Shown: positions 1-11,047, counted from the stretch's first letter. The stretch is 64,000 bases of DNA from Reticulitermes speratus (GCA_021186555.1 JAJKFL010000039.1:15480733-15544732), one strand, 5' to 3'. Numbers and translations are program-made. Notes: a model not told the origin generated them from the sequence alone.

Positions 1-302
1 CTGTCTATTCTCCGTGTAGCCTTCTGAATTGCGCGTTTTATCTTGTCAACATATTCTTCACAATTCTCCACATCTGCTTCATATTCACTGTCCGACAGTA
101 GGTCGTGAATGGCGTCATCCAAGACGATGAGTCTATCCAAGGTGTCTTGAAGGCGACCTCGGAAGTGTTCGAAATCGTCTATGGAACTGTCCTCAGTAAG
201 TCCAGAAATGGCAGTGGAAAATCTCGTAGCGTTGGCTCTCTCTCTGGTACGTTTTCTCTTTAAATTATGTAGGGTTGTAGCTGGATCTGCTGCACTGGAC
301 AT
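1..302 (-). CDS. BEL/Pao-like retrotransposon gag, N-terminal part (runs off window)
   Basis: An uninterrupted minus-strand frame begins at an ATG whose complement is at 300-302 and stays open to the window edge, giving about 100 residues. The protein starts MSSAADPATTLHNLKRKR, has a basic patch (KRKRTRERANATR), and then a helical, acidic stretch with LDRLIVLDDAIHDLL and SEYEADVENCEEYVDKIKRA. This basic-then-acidic-helical layout is that of the start of BEL/Pao gag proteins (DUF1759-type region), which build the cytoplasmic virus-like particle. The start is supported by context: it lies downstream of an LTR, primer-binding site and leader in the same orientation. The frame is intact as far as visible, so the element may be fairly young. 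The family call is from sequence character; a Gypsy-type gag is a less likely alternative. Confidence 0.65.
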   Translation of the reverse strand, partial: MSSAADPATTLHNLKRKRTRERANATRFSTAISGLTEDSSIDDFEHFRGRLQDTLDRLIVLDDAIHDLLSDSEYEADVENCEEYVDKIKRAIQKATRRID

Positions 303-793
303 TATTAATTATTTAAATTTATAAATGTCCCCTTAATTCAAATTCGCGGTAAGGCGAATATCGCCGGTCCTTCTAGGATCACAAGGCACAGGTAGAGGGC
401 ATCAGTGTTGTCGGTGACCTGTATTACCGACCGAGCCTCCAGTGCTTGTCACAAATAGTTTTCGACTTGACCGAAGGTGGCGCTTATTTTTTATTACACC
501 AAAAGAAAGCTTAAACCCAATAAAACCTTACTAACATAATAAGGAACTGTAAAGTAATTTTAGCACGCAATTCTCAGTTAAAAGTTGTGCCAATGTTAAT
601 ATAATAAGCAAAAGGAACGTAGCTGTGCGAAATGAATAATGGCGTCTCGCAGTGGCTTCCTTGGCGTGGCGTCAGTTTACTTTCCTTAAAACTGCTGAAG
701 TTGCCGCTGCGACGTGAAGCTACCAACGTGGAATCCGTTTATGTTCAACCTCCGACGTCTTCTAACGTGACACTGCGATTTCCCGTCTTCCTG
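303..793 (-). other. 5' untranslated leader of the BEL/Pao-like element
   Basis: This is the stretch between the primer-binding site and the gag start, read right to left. An open + strand frame at 632-841 is antisense to the element and shows no protein-like character, so I treat it as chance. Confidence 0.55.
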
Positions 794-811
794 TCCCGGG
801 TTTCGGCACCA
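794..811 (-). promoter_or_regulatory. Primer-binding site complementary to tRNA-Phe
   Basis: On the minus strand this reads TGGTGCCGAAACCCGGGA, three bases after the LTR end. Its complement ends in CCA and matches the 3' end of eukaryotic tRNA-Phe, whose acceptor 5' strand begins GCCGAAA. It would prime minus-strand DNA synthesis. Confidence 0.8.
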
Positions 812-854
812 AAATGTTATTCACAAACAACCGTGTTGTAGCTTACACGCCATA

Positions 855-860
855 TTTATT
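855..860 (-). terminator. Polyadenylation signal within the LTR
   Basis: AATAAA on the minus strand, about 40 nt before the inner LTR end, as expected for the R/U5 part of an LTR. Confidence 0.5.
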
Positions 861-1109
861 CTAAGAACTTAAAGGGTACAGACATAACACTAAGAAAAGG
901 TATAGTCCAAAGAGTTTCAATAGAAAGATATTTAATTCCCAACAGTCTGTGTGCTCCACTTCAAAAGTGTGAATACTGCGAGCGCATCTCAGACAGAGGT
1001 TCGCTTATCCCACATGTTTATTTAAAACGCTGTGGGCAGTGATTCGTATCTTTCATGAACGAGCTACATCCTCCCATGAAAATAAGCATCCTACATAGGA
1101 TTCTGGTGG

Positions 1110-1116
1110 TTTTATA
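1110..1116 (-). promoter_or_regulatory. TATA box within the LTR
   Basis: TATAAAA on the minus strand inside the LTR, placed as expected for its U3 promoter with transcription towards lower coordinates. Confidence 0.5.
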
Positions 1117-1190
1117 CCACGTTTGAAGTCATCTGCTTTATGGACTTGTCCTTGTCAAAAATAATAACACTAGTAACGAATCTGTTTCGT

Positions 1191-1235
1191 TTATTTCTGG
1201 TTTATTTAACGACGCTGCTACTATTTCAGACTACT
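1191..1235 (-). repeat. Short repeat fragment with TTATTTAACGACGCT motif
   Basis: It shares TTATTTAACGACGCT with 51373-51388 and, imperfectly, with the end of the SINE-like repeat at 56145-56405. I read it as a 3'-end fragment of that family lying between the LTR and the SINE at 1249. Confidence 0.35.
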
Positions 1236-1248
1236 ATAATGTCGAATT

Positions 1249-1647
1249 GCCGATCCCAGTGGCCGCGCGGTCTAAGGCGTGTGTCTGCGGTCGCTCGCTT
1301 GCTGGGATTGTGGGTTCAAATCCCGCCGGGGGCATGGATGTTTGTGTTGTGTTTGTTGTATAAGGACAGTAGTATGGAATATAAGTGACATGAAGAAAGA
1401 GGGAAGGATTTAAAGATACAAAATGGATCAAAGGAACAAATTGGACAGGAAAAAAAATCCCGCCTAGGGCATGGATTACTGTCTCTTGTGAGTGTTGTGT
1501 GTTGTCAGGTAGAGGTCTCTGCGACGAGCTGGTCCCTCGTCCAGAGGAGTCCTACCGAGTGTGGTGTGTCTAAAAAGTGTGGTCGTGAACCCTCGAAAAA
1601 TGAGGCGGCCTAGGCCCCCAAGGGGCTGTCGAGCCATTGAGAAAAAA
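1249..1647 (+). mobile_element. tRNA-Leu-type SINE (family 1) with internal duplication/insertion
   Basis: The head carries a class II tRNA-like A box (GGCCGCGCGGTCTAAGGCG) and a B box (GGGTTCAAATCC), followed by a body with GGTAGAGGTCTCTGCG and an A-rich tail. The A box resembles tRNA-Leu/Ser, where GGCCGAG(C/T)GGTCTAAGGCG is standard. A 13-bp target-site duplication flanks it (ATAATGTCGAATT at 1236-1248 and 1648-1660), so both ends are secure. Relative to the other copies it has about 130 extra bases (roughly 1347-1470), bounded by two versions of a CCCGCC..GGGCATGGAT segment. It is non-coding; internal RNA polymerase III boxes would drive transcription and a LINE would move it. Confidence 0.9.
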
Positions 1648-1660
1648 ATAATGTCGAATT

Positions 1661-2884
1661 ATGCGATGATTTGTGAGTAATTAACGGATATGGAAGGAAT
1701 AGAGGGAGTTATTCAAAATGTGCCCCGGCATTTGCTTGGAGGGGCAGATACAGACACGGAAACCCTCAGTTAGTCATTCGGTGACCTGGCTGTCATTCGA
1801 ACCGGTCATATCCGAAATACAAGTCAGAAAAGTTACGGCTTAGGTCAGGGGCGCACAAATCCCGGGCGCCAGGTCGCTGTAGAGACTAAATTTTGTACGG
1901 TGGCGCCTAATATGTGTGGGTCCTCAGTACGGAACATCTTAAGCACATGCCACCTTCTGAAACCTAGAATTTTGAGGTGGCTTCTAGATTTTTTTAAAGT
2001 TTTACACCCATAGCTTAAGCCAACTAGACATCTGAAGAAATAAAAAAGTGTCCGTATCATAAGGGAATAAAGAGATTTAGAAAGAAAACGAAGGAAGAAA
2101 GCGAGACAAGAACAGGAAGAAGGAGAGACGTTAGGGACGGAAGAAAGGAAAGATAGAAACATACAGAAAAAAAAAGAAACAACTTGCTGGCGCTTGCCGT
2201 TTTGATTGGTCTATTACGCAGACGAGCTACGGACTGCAACGCCAGGGTTTGATTCTGGGACCTTCAAATCGTCTTACACATCCGAACCCCGTCTTTCGTT
2301 TCCCGCATACTAATATCGAATTTGTGAAAATAAAATGGACGGAGCATAAAGCTTACTAGTCAAAACCGTGTAATCGCCGGTTTCTTGACGCCCAGCGGCT
2401 CTATTCCAATACCATTACACGTGCTCTCCAATACGATACAAATCGGGCTGTCTCAGCCTCCCTTACGAAAGCAGTAAATGTTACACAGATGTTGAGTTCC
2501 AAATGTGGTGCGTTTTGGCTCCTGTTTGTCAACTCTGCATTACCGAAACACAGTACAGATGACTCATCTGCCTCTGCACTCTACAAAGTGGATACTTTAC
2601 TATACAAACAGACGTAACTTATAATAAACACACGCTTTGTGCACTTGTTAGGTACGCTGTTTATTAATCCGTATTGACGTACTGTGTGCATGCAGTTTTA
2701 CTGACCGCCCTGCGATAGTCGTGCAGACTGTACATAGGTTATAATTAAATGTCAGCTTCGTATTTATCGTGAGTCGACTGTGCCATTAGTCGACTCTTCA
2801 TTTATTTCTGATATTAAAACTTACGGTATTCTGATACGATACTTAGTAAGATTCTCGAGGCAGGACTTAAGTTTGAACATCGTT
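1661..2884. other. No gene seen; purine-rich tract inside
   Basis: No coding or element signature. About 2035-2185 is strongly purine-biased on the + strand (GAAAG/GAAGA-like), a decayed simple repeat. Open frames on the opposite strand here are Phe/Leu/Ser-rich by-products of that bias. Confidence 0.5.
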
Positions 2885-3090
2885 AACACAAAAGCCCGCA
2901 ACTGGACATGAGCTGAAGCCAGTTCCCTCCACGCCCATCTTCACAAACTCTCTCCTTCCGATCCATATTCACATTACCCTTGCTTCACCGACTCAGCCTT
3001 CTAGGTGAACGTATTACACGAGCCTTCCCCACCAAAATTCTGTATGAATTACTCTGCCATTGTAGCTACACATGTCCGGTCCGTCATAAC
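2885..3090 (-). pseudogene. Decayed LINE C-terminal fragment
   Basis: In minus-strand translation across frames it yields a GHVAR-like piece followed by IHTEFWWGR and a W/G-rich tail, the order seen in the better LINE copies at 29.9 and 37.1 kb. Several stops and frameshifts are present. Identity is by pattern only. Confidence 0.4.
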
Positions 3091-3289
3091 GCGTGTGGCG
3101 GTTTGGTGCTGCTGTGTGCAGATGTGGACAAGGGTGAGTGAATGTTGGAGAATTAATGTACTGGGCTCCTTAGGAAAGGGTTCATTTTACTGTGAGAAAT
3201 TATTAGATGGAAATAATTCATTGTAATAAGTGTGGTTTACTGACTGGTGAATGGGATAGACAAGGAAATGAAACGGAGAATAGTCTTCT

Positions 3290-3610
3290 TCTTCTGGTCG
3301 GCGCTACAGCCCATGTAGGGCCTCGGCCTTCTTGACCACATGCCTCCATTCCTCTCGGTCCTCAGCCTTCCTTCTCCATCCTTTAACTCCTAGCTTTCTG
3401 AGGTCCTCCTCTAAGTCATCTAGCCATCTTTTCCTGGGTCTACCTCTTCTCCTTCTCCCATCAGGTTTTCCTAAAAAAACTTTCTTAACACTCCTTGTTT
3501 CCGGCATTCTCTGGACATGACCTGCCCACCTTATTCTCTCCTTCTTAATTGTCACAACTATATTTGGTTGTTTGAACAATTCTTGTATCTCTATATTTGT
3601 ACTCATTCTC
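3290..3610 (-). pseudogene. LINE 3' end: C-terminal segment of endonuclease-reverse transcriptase protein (family C)
   Basis: An open minus frame of 100 residues (3606-3304) reads RIRWAGHVQRMPETR, VFLGKPDGRRRRGRPRKRW, DDLEEDLRKLG and EDREEWRHVV, ending at a stop. This basic RWxGHVxRM...GRPRxRW...EDR.xWR layout is the usual C-terminal tail of insect non-LTR retrotransposon proteins, downstream of the reverse transcriptase domain. After the stop the 3' end is short and closes with an AGAAGAAGAAGA-like run. The element is strongly 5'-truncated: no RT or endonuclease domain is present. The + strand frame over the same bases (Ser/Leu-rich) is its shadow. Similar tail structure occurs at 27880-28090. 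Confidence 0.8.
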
Positions 3611-3778
3611 CAACCATCTTTATCGTTCGTTGCTCCAAATATCTAACAGAGAACAGTGCGATAAGTAAATGTTGTGTGAAGTTGGTCGGTAAGACGCATG
3701 TATTAATAGAGGGAGCCTAGCAATGTAACGTAAAACTGATGACCAGAATGAGCCTATCCGGCAAAGAAACTGAGTATT

Positions 3779-4042
3779 CTTTCTTCTGTGGCGCAACAGC
3801 CCAACTCGGGCCTAGGCCGCCTCATTATTCATGTTTCTAGATCACACACAGATAGGCATACATACACCCATTAGGACTCCTCTGAACGAGTTATCAGCTC
3901 GTCTCAGAGGCCGCTACCTACAAAACACACAACAAACACAGGAAACGAACATCCATATCCTCAGCGGAACTCGAACCCGCGATCCCAGCAATCAAACACT
4001 TTCAGATCTACTCTTTAGGCCACACGGCCACCGGGATCGGCA
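3779..4042 (-). mobile_element. tRNA-derived SINE (family 1), minus orientation
   Basis: The tRNA-like head is at the right end (A box near 4012-4030, B box near 3966-3980 on the minus strand) and the body runs left to CAGCCCAACTCGGGCCTAGG. A probable imperfect 12-bp target-site duplication flanks it (AAACTGAGTATT at 3767 and AAACTTGGTATT at 4043). More diverged than the copies at 1249 and 40921. Confidence 0.8.
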
Positions 4043-4084
4043 AAACTTGGTATTAAGTGGAGGGTTCTGTTGTATTTCATACAC

Positions 4085-4155
4085 AACTAAAGAAAGAAAG
4101 AAGGAATGAAAGAAAGAAAGAAAGAAAGAAGGAAAGACAGAAAGGAAGAGAGAAA
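4085..4155 (+). repeat. (GAAA)n-type microsatellite
   Basis: AAAGAAAG repeats with GGAA, GACA and GAGA interruptions. Confidence 0.9.
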
Positions 4156-4789
4156 TGTCCGACCCAAAGAAACTTCCCACCTTTTCCTACCGTAAATAAG
4201 AGCCCAATAGCAAAGATTAAATTATAAAATTGCCCTAAAACATGTGAGTTTGGCATGCCTGGTTTAGTGCCACTCCTGGTGTCAGATCTGTATCCTCTAG
4301 CAGCCGCTGTTAGCAGAACAAATGAACCGCAGACTTCGCTGCGTCATGTGACGGGGTTTTCGTGTATAAGCCAGGACTCGAACGGGACGGGATTAGTCGA
4401 GACATGCGTTAGTCATCAGCGAGGGTTAATCCCAGGTTGTCAGGAAGGGTCTGAGCGCCTCCCTCGAGAAATCCGCCCGCAGCCAAGCCACCAAATACCG
4501 TGGTGACACCCAGAGCTTAAAGACGACAGCCCATGGCCTACAGCAGCCCGCGTGACATCTCTGTTGCCACTGACAAGAAACCTGAGTAGCGCTGCTCCCC
4601 AGCTTCACTTCCCGTGTCCTGTACAGCCTACTGTCATCCTAGAAGTAACAGAAGGATGAATAAAATTGCACAGTGACGAATATCATCTTACGTAATATTC
4701 CCAAATATTACGGTGATCGAATCAACGATGATATGGACATATAGCACGCATGAAGGAACTGAACTGCAGGGGCATCACTTCAGAAACAT

Positions 4790-5200
4790 AGGCGTAAATG
4801 AAATGATAGTATTAAAGTGGTACTCAAACTACATGAATCTAGTCCGAGCCCTCCCATCCTATTTCCAAAAGATCCATTTTACTATTACCTTTCCATCTAA
4901 GGCTAGGTCACGCCATTGTCTTTCCTGCAGGTTCCCCATCAAAATTCTGTATGCATTTCTCTTCTCCTCCATACGTGCTACATGTCCCGCTTATCTCATC
5001 CTCCTTGATATGATCGCCCTAATAGTAGCTGGTGAGCAGTACAAATCATGAAGCTCCTCATTACGGAACTTCCTCCAGCCTCCTGTTCCTTGCTCCCTCC
5101 TAGGCCCAAACGTATTCATCAGCACAATGATCTCAAACACCCTCATCTTATGTTCTTCTCTTCATGTGAAAAACTAAGTTTCACACTCATACACATAAAA
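4790..5200 (-). pseudogene. Decayed LINE 3' end (family A)
   Basis: Minus-strand translation in shifting frames gives YECETWSF, REHKMRVFE, the pair FRNEELHDLY and RAIISRRMR, then GHVARMEEKRNAYRI, the same series as in the family A copies at 29.7-30.2 kb and 36.9-37.3 kb. Multiple frameshifts and stops. The 112-residue + strand frame at 4713-5051 is its antisense shadow. Confidence 0.7.
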
Positions 5201-6184
5201 TATGCAACATTATAGTTAAGCAAAGTTTAATCTTTATGTTCTAAGATAGCAAGCGGAAAGACAACAGTTACTGGATCAGCAGGCACGCTGCGAATTTAAT
5301 CTGGTATTAATTTCTTCCTGCTTGCAATTTTTCTTCCCTCAACTTAAAAAAGTCAAAATGTTAATGGATAGAATGCTCCAGTGTTTATATTTGTACCGCA
5401 CTCCTTTAAAATTACATACAGAAGCCGTGCGTCCGATCGGGCCCGCGTTAATACTGAATCCTGTTCTACGCCAGTTATGTTGTTGCCAGTTCGAAGCATA
5501 TATACAAAAAACTGTCCCTCTGAATCGGCAGACAGCATCACGACATCCAGGTATTCGGCGAAATTAAGAAGTTTTCAAAGAAATACTCTAGACATATGCC
5601 GCAAAATTTTACGTTATGCCACATCGTCCATAATTCATAACCATTGACTCATGGACGCCATGTAACGTCTACAGCTGAGTTGGCGTCATTAAATAATGGT
5701 AATTAATTTTAAGTGTTCACGGCCTCATGGATAAATTTACTGTTTCTGTCTGTGGCTTTAATCAGCAAAGATCCTTGGTTAACACATGTGACGCTATAAG
5801 TCACTGCTTCAAGTAGCAGACAGAGAAAAGACCAACTGACGAACTCTTTCAGACACGAAGACGCAGAACTGCTAGCGTCCTTAATTGAGCAGAACTCGCG
5901 GCACGGTGACATTAAAAAAGCCATAAGTACAAGAACTCGGAACTGCTCCAGCAGGGTGTATAAAAATTAATTTCTGTGTGAGCGCATATGACGAAAATAA
6001 CAAGGAGACAGTAAAGAATCTAGAACCCACAACACGTTGTTTCAGGCCGTTATGATGTGTACGAAGAACAGAGGATAGGAAATACTCGACAGAGATTATA
6101 AGATCGAACATTTTGTAAATGCAGAAGACATATAAGCGTAGGCGATATGAAATTAAATAAAAAGGAGGAAAAGAACGAAAGATA
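5201..6184. other. No feature recognised
   Basis: AT-rich sequence with short, unconvincing frames on both strands; no repeat with another copy in the window was noticed. Confidence 0.5.
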
Positions 6185-6189
6185 AAGAG

Positions 6190-6480
6190 ACAACTGGCTC
6201 CATGGGCACTGCTCTACAAGCCGGAAGGTCGCGAGTTCGTTTCCCGTGGTGTCATTGGAATTTTTCATTGACATAATCCTTTCGGTCGCACTATGGCCCT
6301 GGGGTCGACTCAGCCTCTAACAGAAATGAGTACCAGGAGTATTTCCAGGGGGTAAAGACGGCCGGTGCTTAGGGCTGACAACCTTACCACCTTCATGTGC
6401 CGATTGTCTAGAAATCTGGGAGCCTCAACCTCCTGGAACTCTAAGGGCCTGTCCAGGCCTGTAGAGGGATTGCTTTTTTA
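6190..6480 (+). mobile_element. tRNA-derived SINE (family 3)
   Basis: Begins with a tRNA-like head (TGGCTCCATGGGCACTGCTC, then GCGAGTTCGTTTCCCG resembling a B box), followed by a GC-richer body containing CCCTGGGGTCGACTCAGC and GGGCTGACAACCTTACCACC. No second copy with the same body was noticed in this window, so family status rests on the tRNA-like head and length. Confidence 0.5.
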
Positions 6481-6712
6481 CCTGTTTCCATGGAGGGCCA
6501 ACAGTTGCTGGGCTGGCAAAGAAATGTTTCGCGTTTTATGAAACGTGAAGTTTCATTACTCTGTTAACAACAGACTGACACTGAATAACTGTATAAACAG
6601 GAGATAAAAAATGACGAGGTAATTAATGGACGGTTTTAATTGAATTGCCTGGGAAGTCTCTGGTTCGAACCGCGAAACACAGCCCTTAGAAAATTTTGTG
6701 TCTACCAACATA

Positions 6713-6774
6713 TCTGCTCTGTGTGTATCAACACAAATGTTTGTCTGCTCTGTGTGTATCAACACAAGTGTTTG
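6713..6774 (+). repeat. 31-bp direct duplication
   Basis: Two adjacent copies of a 31-bp unit starting TCTGCTCTGTGTGTATC, differing at one position (A/G). Confidence 0.9.
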
Positions 6775-6775
6775 T

Positions 6776-7995
6776 CTTCTCCTTCCAATTATGGATACTC
6801 ATACTTAACAATATAATTGAACTGCAGATTACGCAGCGCTGAAATGGAAGTCGAAAGAATAACATGAATATTGAATTGTGAAGGGGTTAATTATCTAAAT
6901 CAGTAAGCCTTCTATACTTATAAGAAATTATGGGAACCACAAAAATCCAGTTTAACCGGGTGTCTCCCGAATATGAGGCAACACTCACAACAACTACACC
7001 GACGAAACAGCAGCATTTTTATGCATGTGGTCCAAACCCGTTCCGAGTCCCTGGCGACACACCACGAAGCAGACATAATGAGCAACATCAAAAGTATCTA
7101 AATGTAACGTAAAAGCAGCAAAGTTTACATTCAGAGGTGTTAGTTGAATATAACTCACAAAAATTTGCTTTCTGGAATGAACTTAATGCTGTATATTAGC
7201 AGGGTGATATACGTGGCGTGTGTGTTGTGTTTACACAGAGAGTCCCCATACATCACCACGCCCCGCCCCACGGTCTCGCCGCAGCACTGGAGTGTCAATA
7301 ATTCGCCAAGCTGCACGGTTCCAACACAGCAAGTAGAAGGAAGAGATAGATAAGAAATGTGTTCAAATTTTTCGACACTAAACCACATGGGAGACATACA
7401 GGCAGATGGGAGGATAATACTAACATTGATTATAATTTATTGGTATACAATGATTCAGTAGCGAGCTTTTGTAACAAGATTGTTTACCTCGGATAGGGCC
7501 CACATAACCGAGGTTTTTAGCAACGTTTCTATGCGCTTCTTACTGCCTTCATTTGCGTAAATTTTTCCGTCCATCCCATCATTTTTAATTTATTCAGTGA
7601 AGCCTTTAACAGCTCACTCTCCTGCCGAAACATGTAGCATCGAATAATAAGGTTATTAGGTGGGTGGCACCGGTTGTGCTGTAAATTAGAGCAATTTCCC
7701 GGCTTTTGCGTATGCAAACTGATAAAACCAGAACAACCGAAATTAGATAGCCTGCCTCCAACACGTAATTTGAAACCAGTTCTTTCGAATAAGAAGCAAT
7801 AGTGCTAACCACTTCACCGTGACGCTCAGTCTCAATTCCTCTTGCTTAACCGAAATATGTACTGGATTCAAATAGCTCAAGCAGGGTCCAATGGTGTGCT
7901 TTTTTGAAGACAGTAAAGAAACTTCGGGTTCCAAAAGGGAGGGGAATTTCTCGAATAGCTAAGTCACTGTCAGCTCCTAAAAAACTTGATATCTG
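6776..7995. other. No feature recognised, apart from a GAAACATG motif
   Basis: Near 7625-7645 a GCCGAAACATGTAGC string matches the 3' half of the hammerhead-like motifs elsewhere in the window, but no CTGANGA core precedes it. No coding evidence. Confidence 0.4.
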
Positions 7996-8175
7996 TTATC
8001 ATCATCATCATCATCATGGTTTCAAGGACTTAGGCCTCGCAGTCCGTTCCGGTCTCAATGTTACAGTCCTGAAGTATAATTAATGGGCGTCCTAGATTCC
8101 TTTTTGCCTGCCGGTTGATATTTCGTGACAGTCTACGTGATTTTCTTCCAAAACGGGTTGTGTTTTCAGTTCTTT
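7996..8175 (-). pseudogene. LINE 3' end with (GAT)n tail
   Basis: On the minus strand a decayed frame reads KHNPFWKK, YQPAGKKESRTPI and DRNGLRGLSP and runs into a (GAT)7-like simple repeat (seen as ATC repeats at 7997-8018 on +). A basic C-terminus ending in a short tandem 3' tail is typical of LINE insertions. Only the last ~60 codons are present and at least two stops interrupt them. Confidence 0.55.
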
Positions 8176-8190
8176 AGGAGTATCGTGATT

Positions 8191-9640
8191 AACTGATGTA
8201 ATCACTAAAATAATCATATTATTATACTATTACGATTATATTAACATATTATTTATTGTGAAGCTAAAAGAATCCGCTCCAAATATTTTTGAATAAAATA
8301 TTCCCATTTCAGCATTTAGCGGTCACACACTTCACAACTAACTTCAAGACGGCTGACCTACATGCGGTCTAATAACTATCTTATACTATCATTAGAACAT
8401 TTTTATTTCAAACATCGACAAAGCTGCCTCAACGTATCGAATAACGGCCTGTCACGTGACTGTCAAAATACCCTTCCTCTTCTCAGCAATAATCGAGTCC
8501 TAGATTGTGAAATTGTGGATCTTTGGGGCTGTGCAAATGCAAATTACTTTCTTCTGGAATGTAACGCCATGTAACTTTATATATAGGCAGCAAGGTTTTC
8601 GAGGGACATGTTGCCTCCGTATTTATGGTAAAAGATCCTTCGACACTAAACACTAAGAACGATGTCCCTCCAAACTTTTGGCACCTACCTGCCACCTTAC
8701 ACGGCGTCAGAACCAGAAAAAATTCAAGTTGTAAAAAAAGGAGAAGCGTAAACGTAAGTTCTCAAATTAAAGGCCGTTTATTTCCTCCGATTTAGTCACT
8801 TGACTGGCACACGGTTAATCATGCAAAACAACAACCACCCAGTCTTTGATTATTACAACATAGCCCACCTGGTACAGGCTTATATAGGAAAAAGAATGGA
8901 AAATTATCACGGGGGCTAAGTAGGGAAGAATTTAGAGGAACGAATACAGACCTAACCGAAGTACTATCGTAACATACGCCTAAAGAGAATGGCAAGAGAA
9001 AAATTTCTGTCAGAATAGACAGTGACAAGGCAAAGATCCAACAGGAATATTTTCACACACACACACACATATATAATATGTATATGTATACTCTCTTCGG
9101 TACTTCTAACAGGGAGGACTACAAAATTATACAGAAAATAGTGCATCGGTAAAGTAAGACGTCAGGCAGCACTTTAATTAGGAGAAATACCAGTCCGACG
9201 AATCCTCTGCGGCTGGCATTGTGTCTGTCTTCTTGCCAAGAGAGTCCAAGAAGTGTAAGCCACGTCTGGGGCTTGTCGTCTCTAACAGCCCTAAGCGAAT
9301 GAATGGGACAAGACGTGAAATTTGTTCATTTGCTTTCAAACACACACAAACACGCCGCGTGTTTTCACCCGCAAGATAAATGCTTTCATATTTATGTCTT
9401 CCACTTTCTTTGTGTTTGTATTCAAAGCCGTGTTAACGATCTGTTGTTACACATTTACACTCGTTATGACCTCGTGACCCTCGGTGTATTGCTGGCTGAC
9501 ACCAGGCCTAATGAACATGACTTGGGACCATGCAGATTACAGGAAGACAAACCGAAAAGGCATAATAGCAATTATTATTAGCAATAATTACGGAGAATAT
9601 GGGCAAATACTTAATCGTTGGTGTAACTCCAAGCATTAGT
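8191..9640. other. Mostly unrecognised; weak foldback-family remnant and CA microsatellite
   Basis: 8545-8640 weakly resembles the arm of the palindrome at 34067 (TTCTGGAATGTAACGCCATG, later TTGCCTCC). A (CA)n/(TA)n microsatellite lies at 9053-9090. Nothing coding. Confidence 0.35.
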
Positions 9641-9644
9641 GACC

Positions 9645-9712
9645 TCCGCACTAGATGCAGGTCACCAGTCAGCTTCGAGCTTCTGGCACGTTTATTCCTT
9701 GGGGAAAGACCG
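9645..9712 (-). mobile_element. SINE family 2 fragment
   Basis: Matches the body of the family 2 copies (GCACTAGATG...GGTCA.CAG, then a Pro/Gly-codon-like GGGGAAAGACCG) over about 70 bases only. Confidence 0.5.
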
Positions 9713-11047
9713 TCCTGAAGAATTAGGCAGAACTTATAGCTGGTATGGACACAATGGGAGAATTTATAAGTCTTAGAAATTTGTAGATGATATGCACAGT
9801 GCTTACAAAGAAAATTGGACCTGATTGAGGCCTATAATTCGTAGGTGCTGCGATAATCTTTACAAAAAATTTTTCACAATAAAAGGTTGTTTGACGAAAA
9901 CGTCAACAAAAACAACAACAACCGCATGCACATAACACTAATCACGAACACTAATCCTAACATTAAGCACTAACACTAAGCATAATATTCACCGCCCTGA
10001 AAACTTCAAAACTAAATTTATTGATCGACTGAGTGACCATCAGCTTCTCAATGAACAGCCATTAGGTCGTCATTCAGTTAGGCTTTTCAGTCGGTAGATT
10101 AGCTACTCAGTCAGTTACATAGCCTGCTCGAGAATGAGTAGTCATTTAGTGAAATGAAAACCTGGCAGAATTTCCACTTCCCAAATTGAAGCTATCTCAT
10201 CAGACCTTTATTTCCGGCTTTTCATTTTTACGCCTGTTTTCGTTGCAGGACGTTTTGGTCACGCCTTAGAACATGAACTGTGGTTACTTGTAGTAGTAAG
10301 CCCTTACATATCCATTCAGAAACATGTATACATACACAGGTTAGGTTGTTCAATAAAGCAGCATCCGACATTGGTATTTGCACTAGCTCTGCTGTAATGA
10401 ACACAACCCCCGTGAGGATTGCCTTCATCCCTAGGCCTTGCTTCACACATTGCTCTCCAAATACGACGCATAAAAACATTGCTAGGATTATCTGTAGACT
10501 GTGTAGCACTCCACAGCAAAACGAGCAGTAGATCCTTGTTTTCTACAACACCCGCACCACCTCCATCCCCCAATTATTATTCATAAAGCTGAAGCGTGGA
10601 ACAGCCAAGTCAAGCCTCGGATACAGAGCTGACCCGGGTTCTAAATTAATATACGACCGCTGAGCTCAGAGAGGTTGCTTCATGGATGTTTGCCGGTTTG
10701 TAGGATAGGCCTACCACTTCGTCTCCTGCAACTCTGCAACCCGCTGCAAGAGTGGTTTAAGAGAGACGATTCTGCCTCTCGAAGTTTGTAACGGTGTTTT
10801 ATAATAAAGATGTGAGATGAATATTTGAGCTAAAGAAACGGAAAGTAACAGGAGAATGGAGACGATGGTGTAATGAAGAGCTGTGTAATTTGTAGGCCTG
10901 CACTTCAATATGCATAATTACTTTCTCGTTGTGTATGTCTGCTAGCAGACAAATTTGGTAATATTTGTGGATATAGCCAGTAGAAGGAAACGGACGCTCG
11001 CTAATCTGTTGTTATGTATGTTATATTCAGAAGTAATTATAATAAAC
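9713..11047. other. No gene recognised
   Basis: About 10025-10140 has loosely repeated CAGTCAGT/GTCATT strings like the tail of the LINE end at 13410-13672. The 80-90 residue frames on both strands at 10228-10573 overlap each other and look like chance. Confidence 0.45.

Larger units (their letters stand above)
815..1169 (-). repeat. 5' LTR of the BEL/Pao-like retrotransposon
   Basis: On the minus strand the segment starts TGTTAT and ends ATAACA, a perfect 6-bp terminal inverted repeat with TG..CA ends, and is followed after three bases by the primer-binding site. It holds a TATA box (TATAAAA, minus, 1110-1116) and an AATAAA polyadenylation signal (minus, 855-860), about 250 nt apart. The inner end at 815 is secure. 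The outer end at 1169 is chosen because it gives the matching terminus; the 3' LTR is outside the window, so length and target-site duplication cannot be confirmed. Confidence 0.65.

Noticed and set aside
815-888. Very short LTR ending at the first ATAACA (883-888)
   Set aside because: 74 bp would exclude the TATA box and be too short; the end at 1169 gives a normal length with matching terminus.
1250-1335. tRNA gene at each SINE family 1 head
   Set aside because: A and B boxes are good but no closed acceptor stem or proper 3' end follows; the body and A tail show a SINE.
2035-2185. Polypurine tract of an LTR element
   Set aside because: Far too long and degenerate, with no LTR adjacent; it is a decayed simple repeat.
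3332-3520. Ser/Leu-rich + frame resembling a secreted peptide
   Set aside because: Exact shadow of the basic LINE C-terminus on the minus strand.
4713-5051. 112-residue + frame as a gene
   Set aside because: Antisense to a decayed LINE 3' end; the motifs lie on the minus strand.
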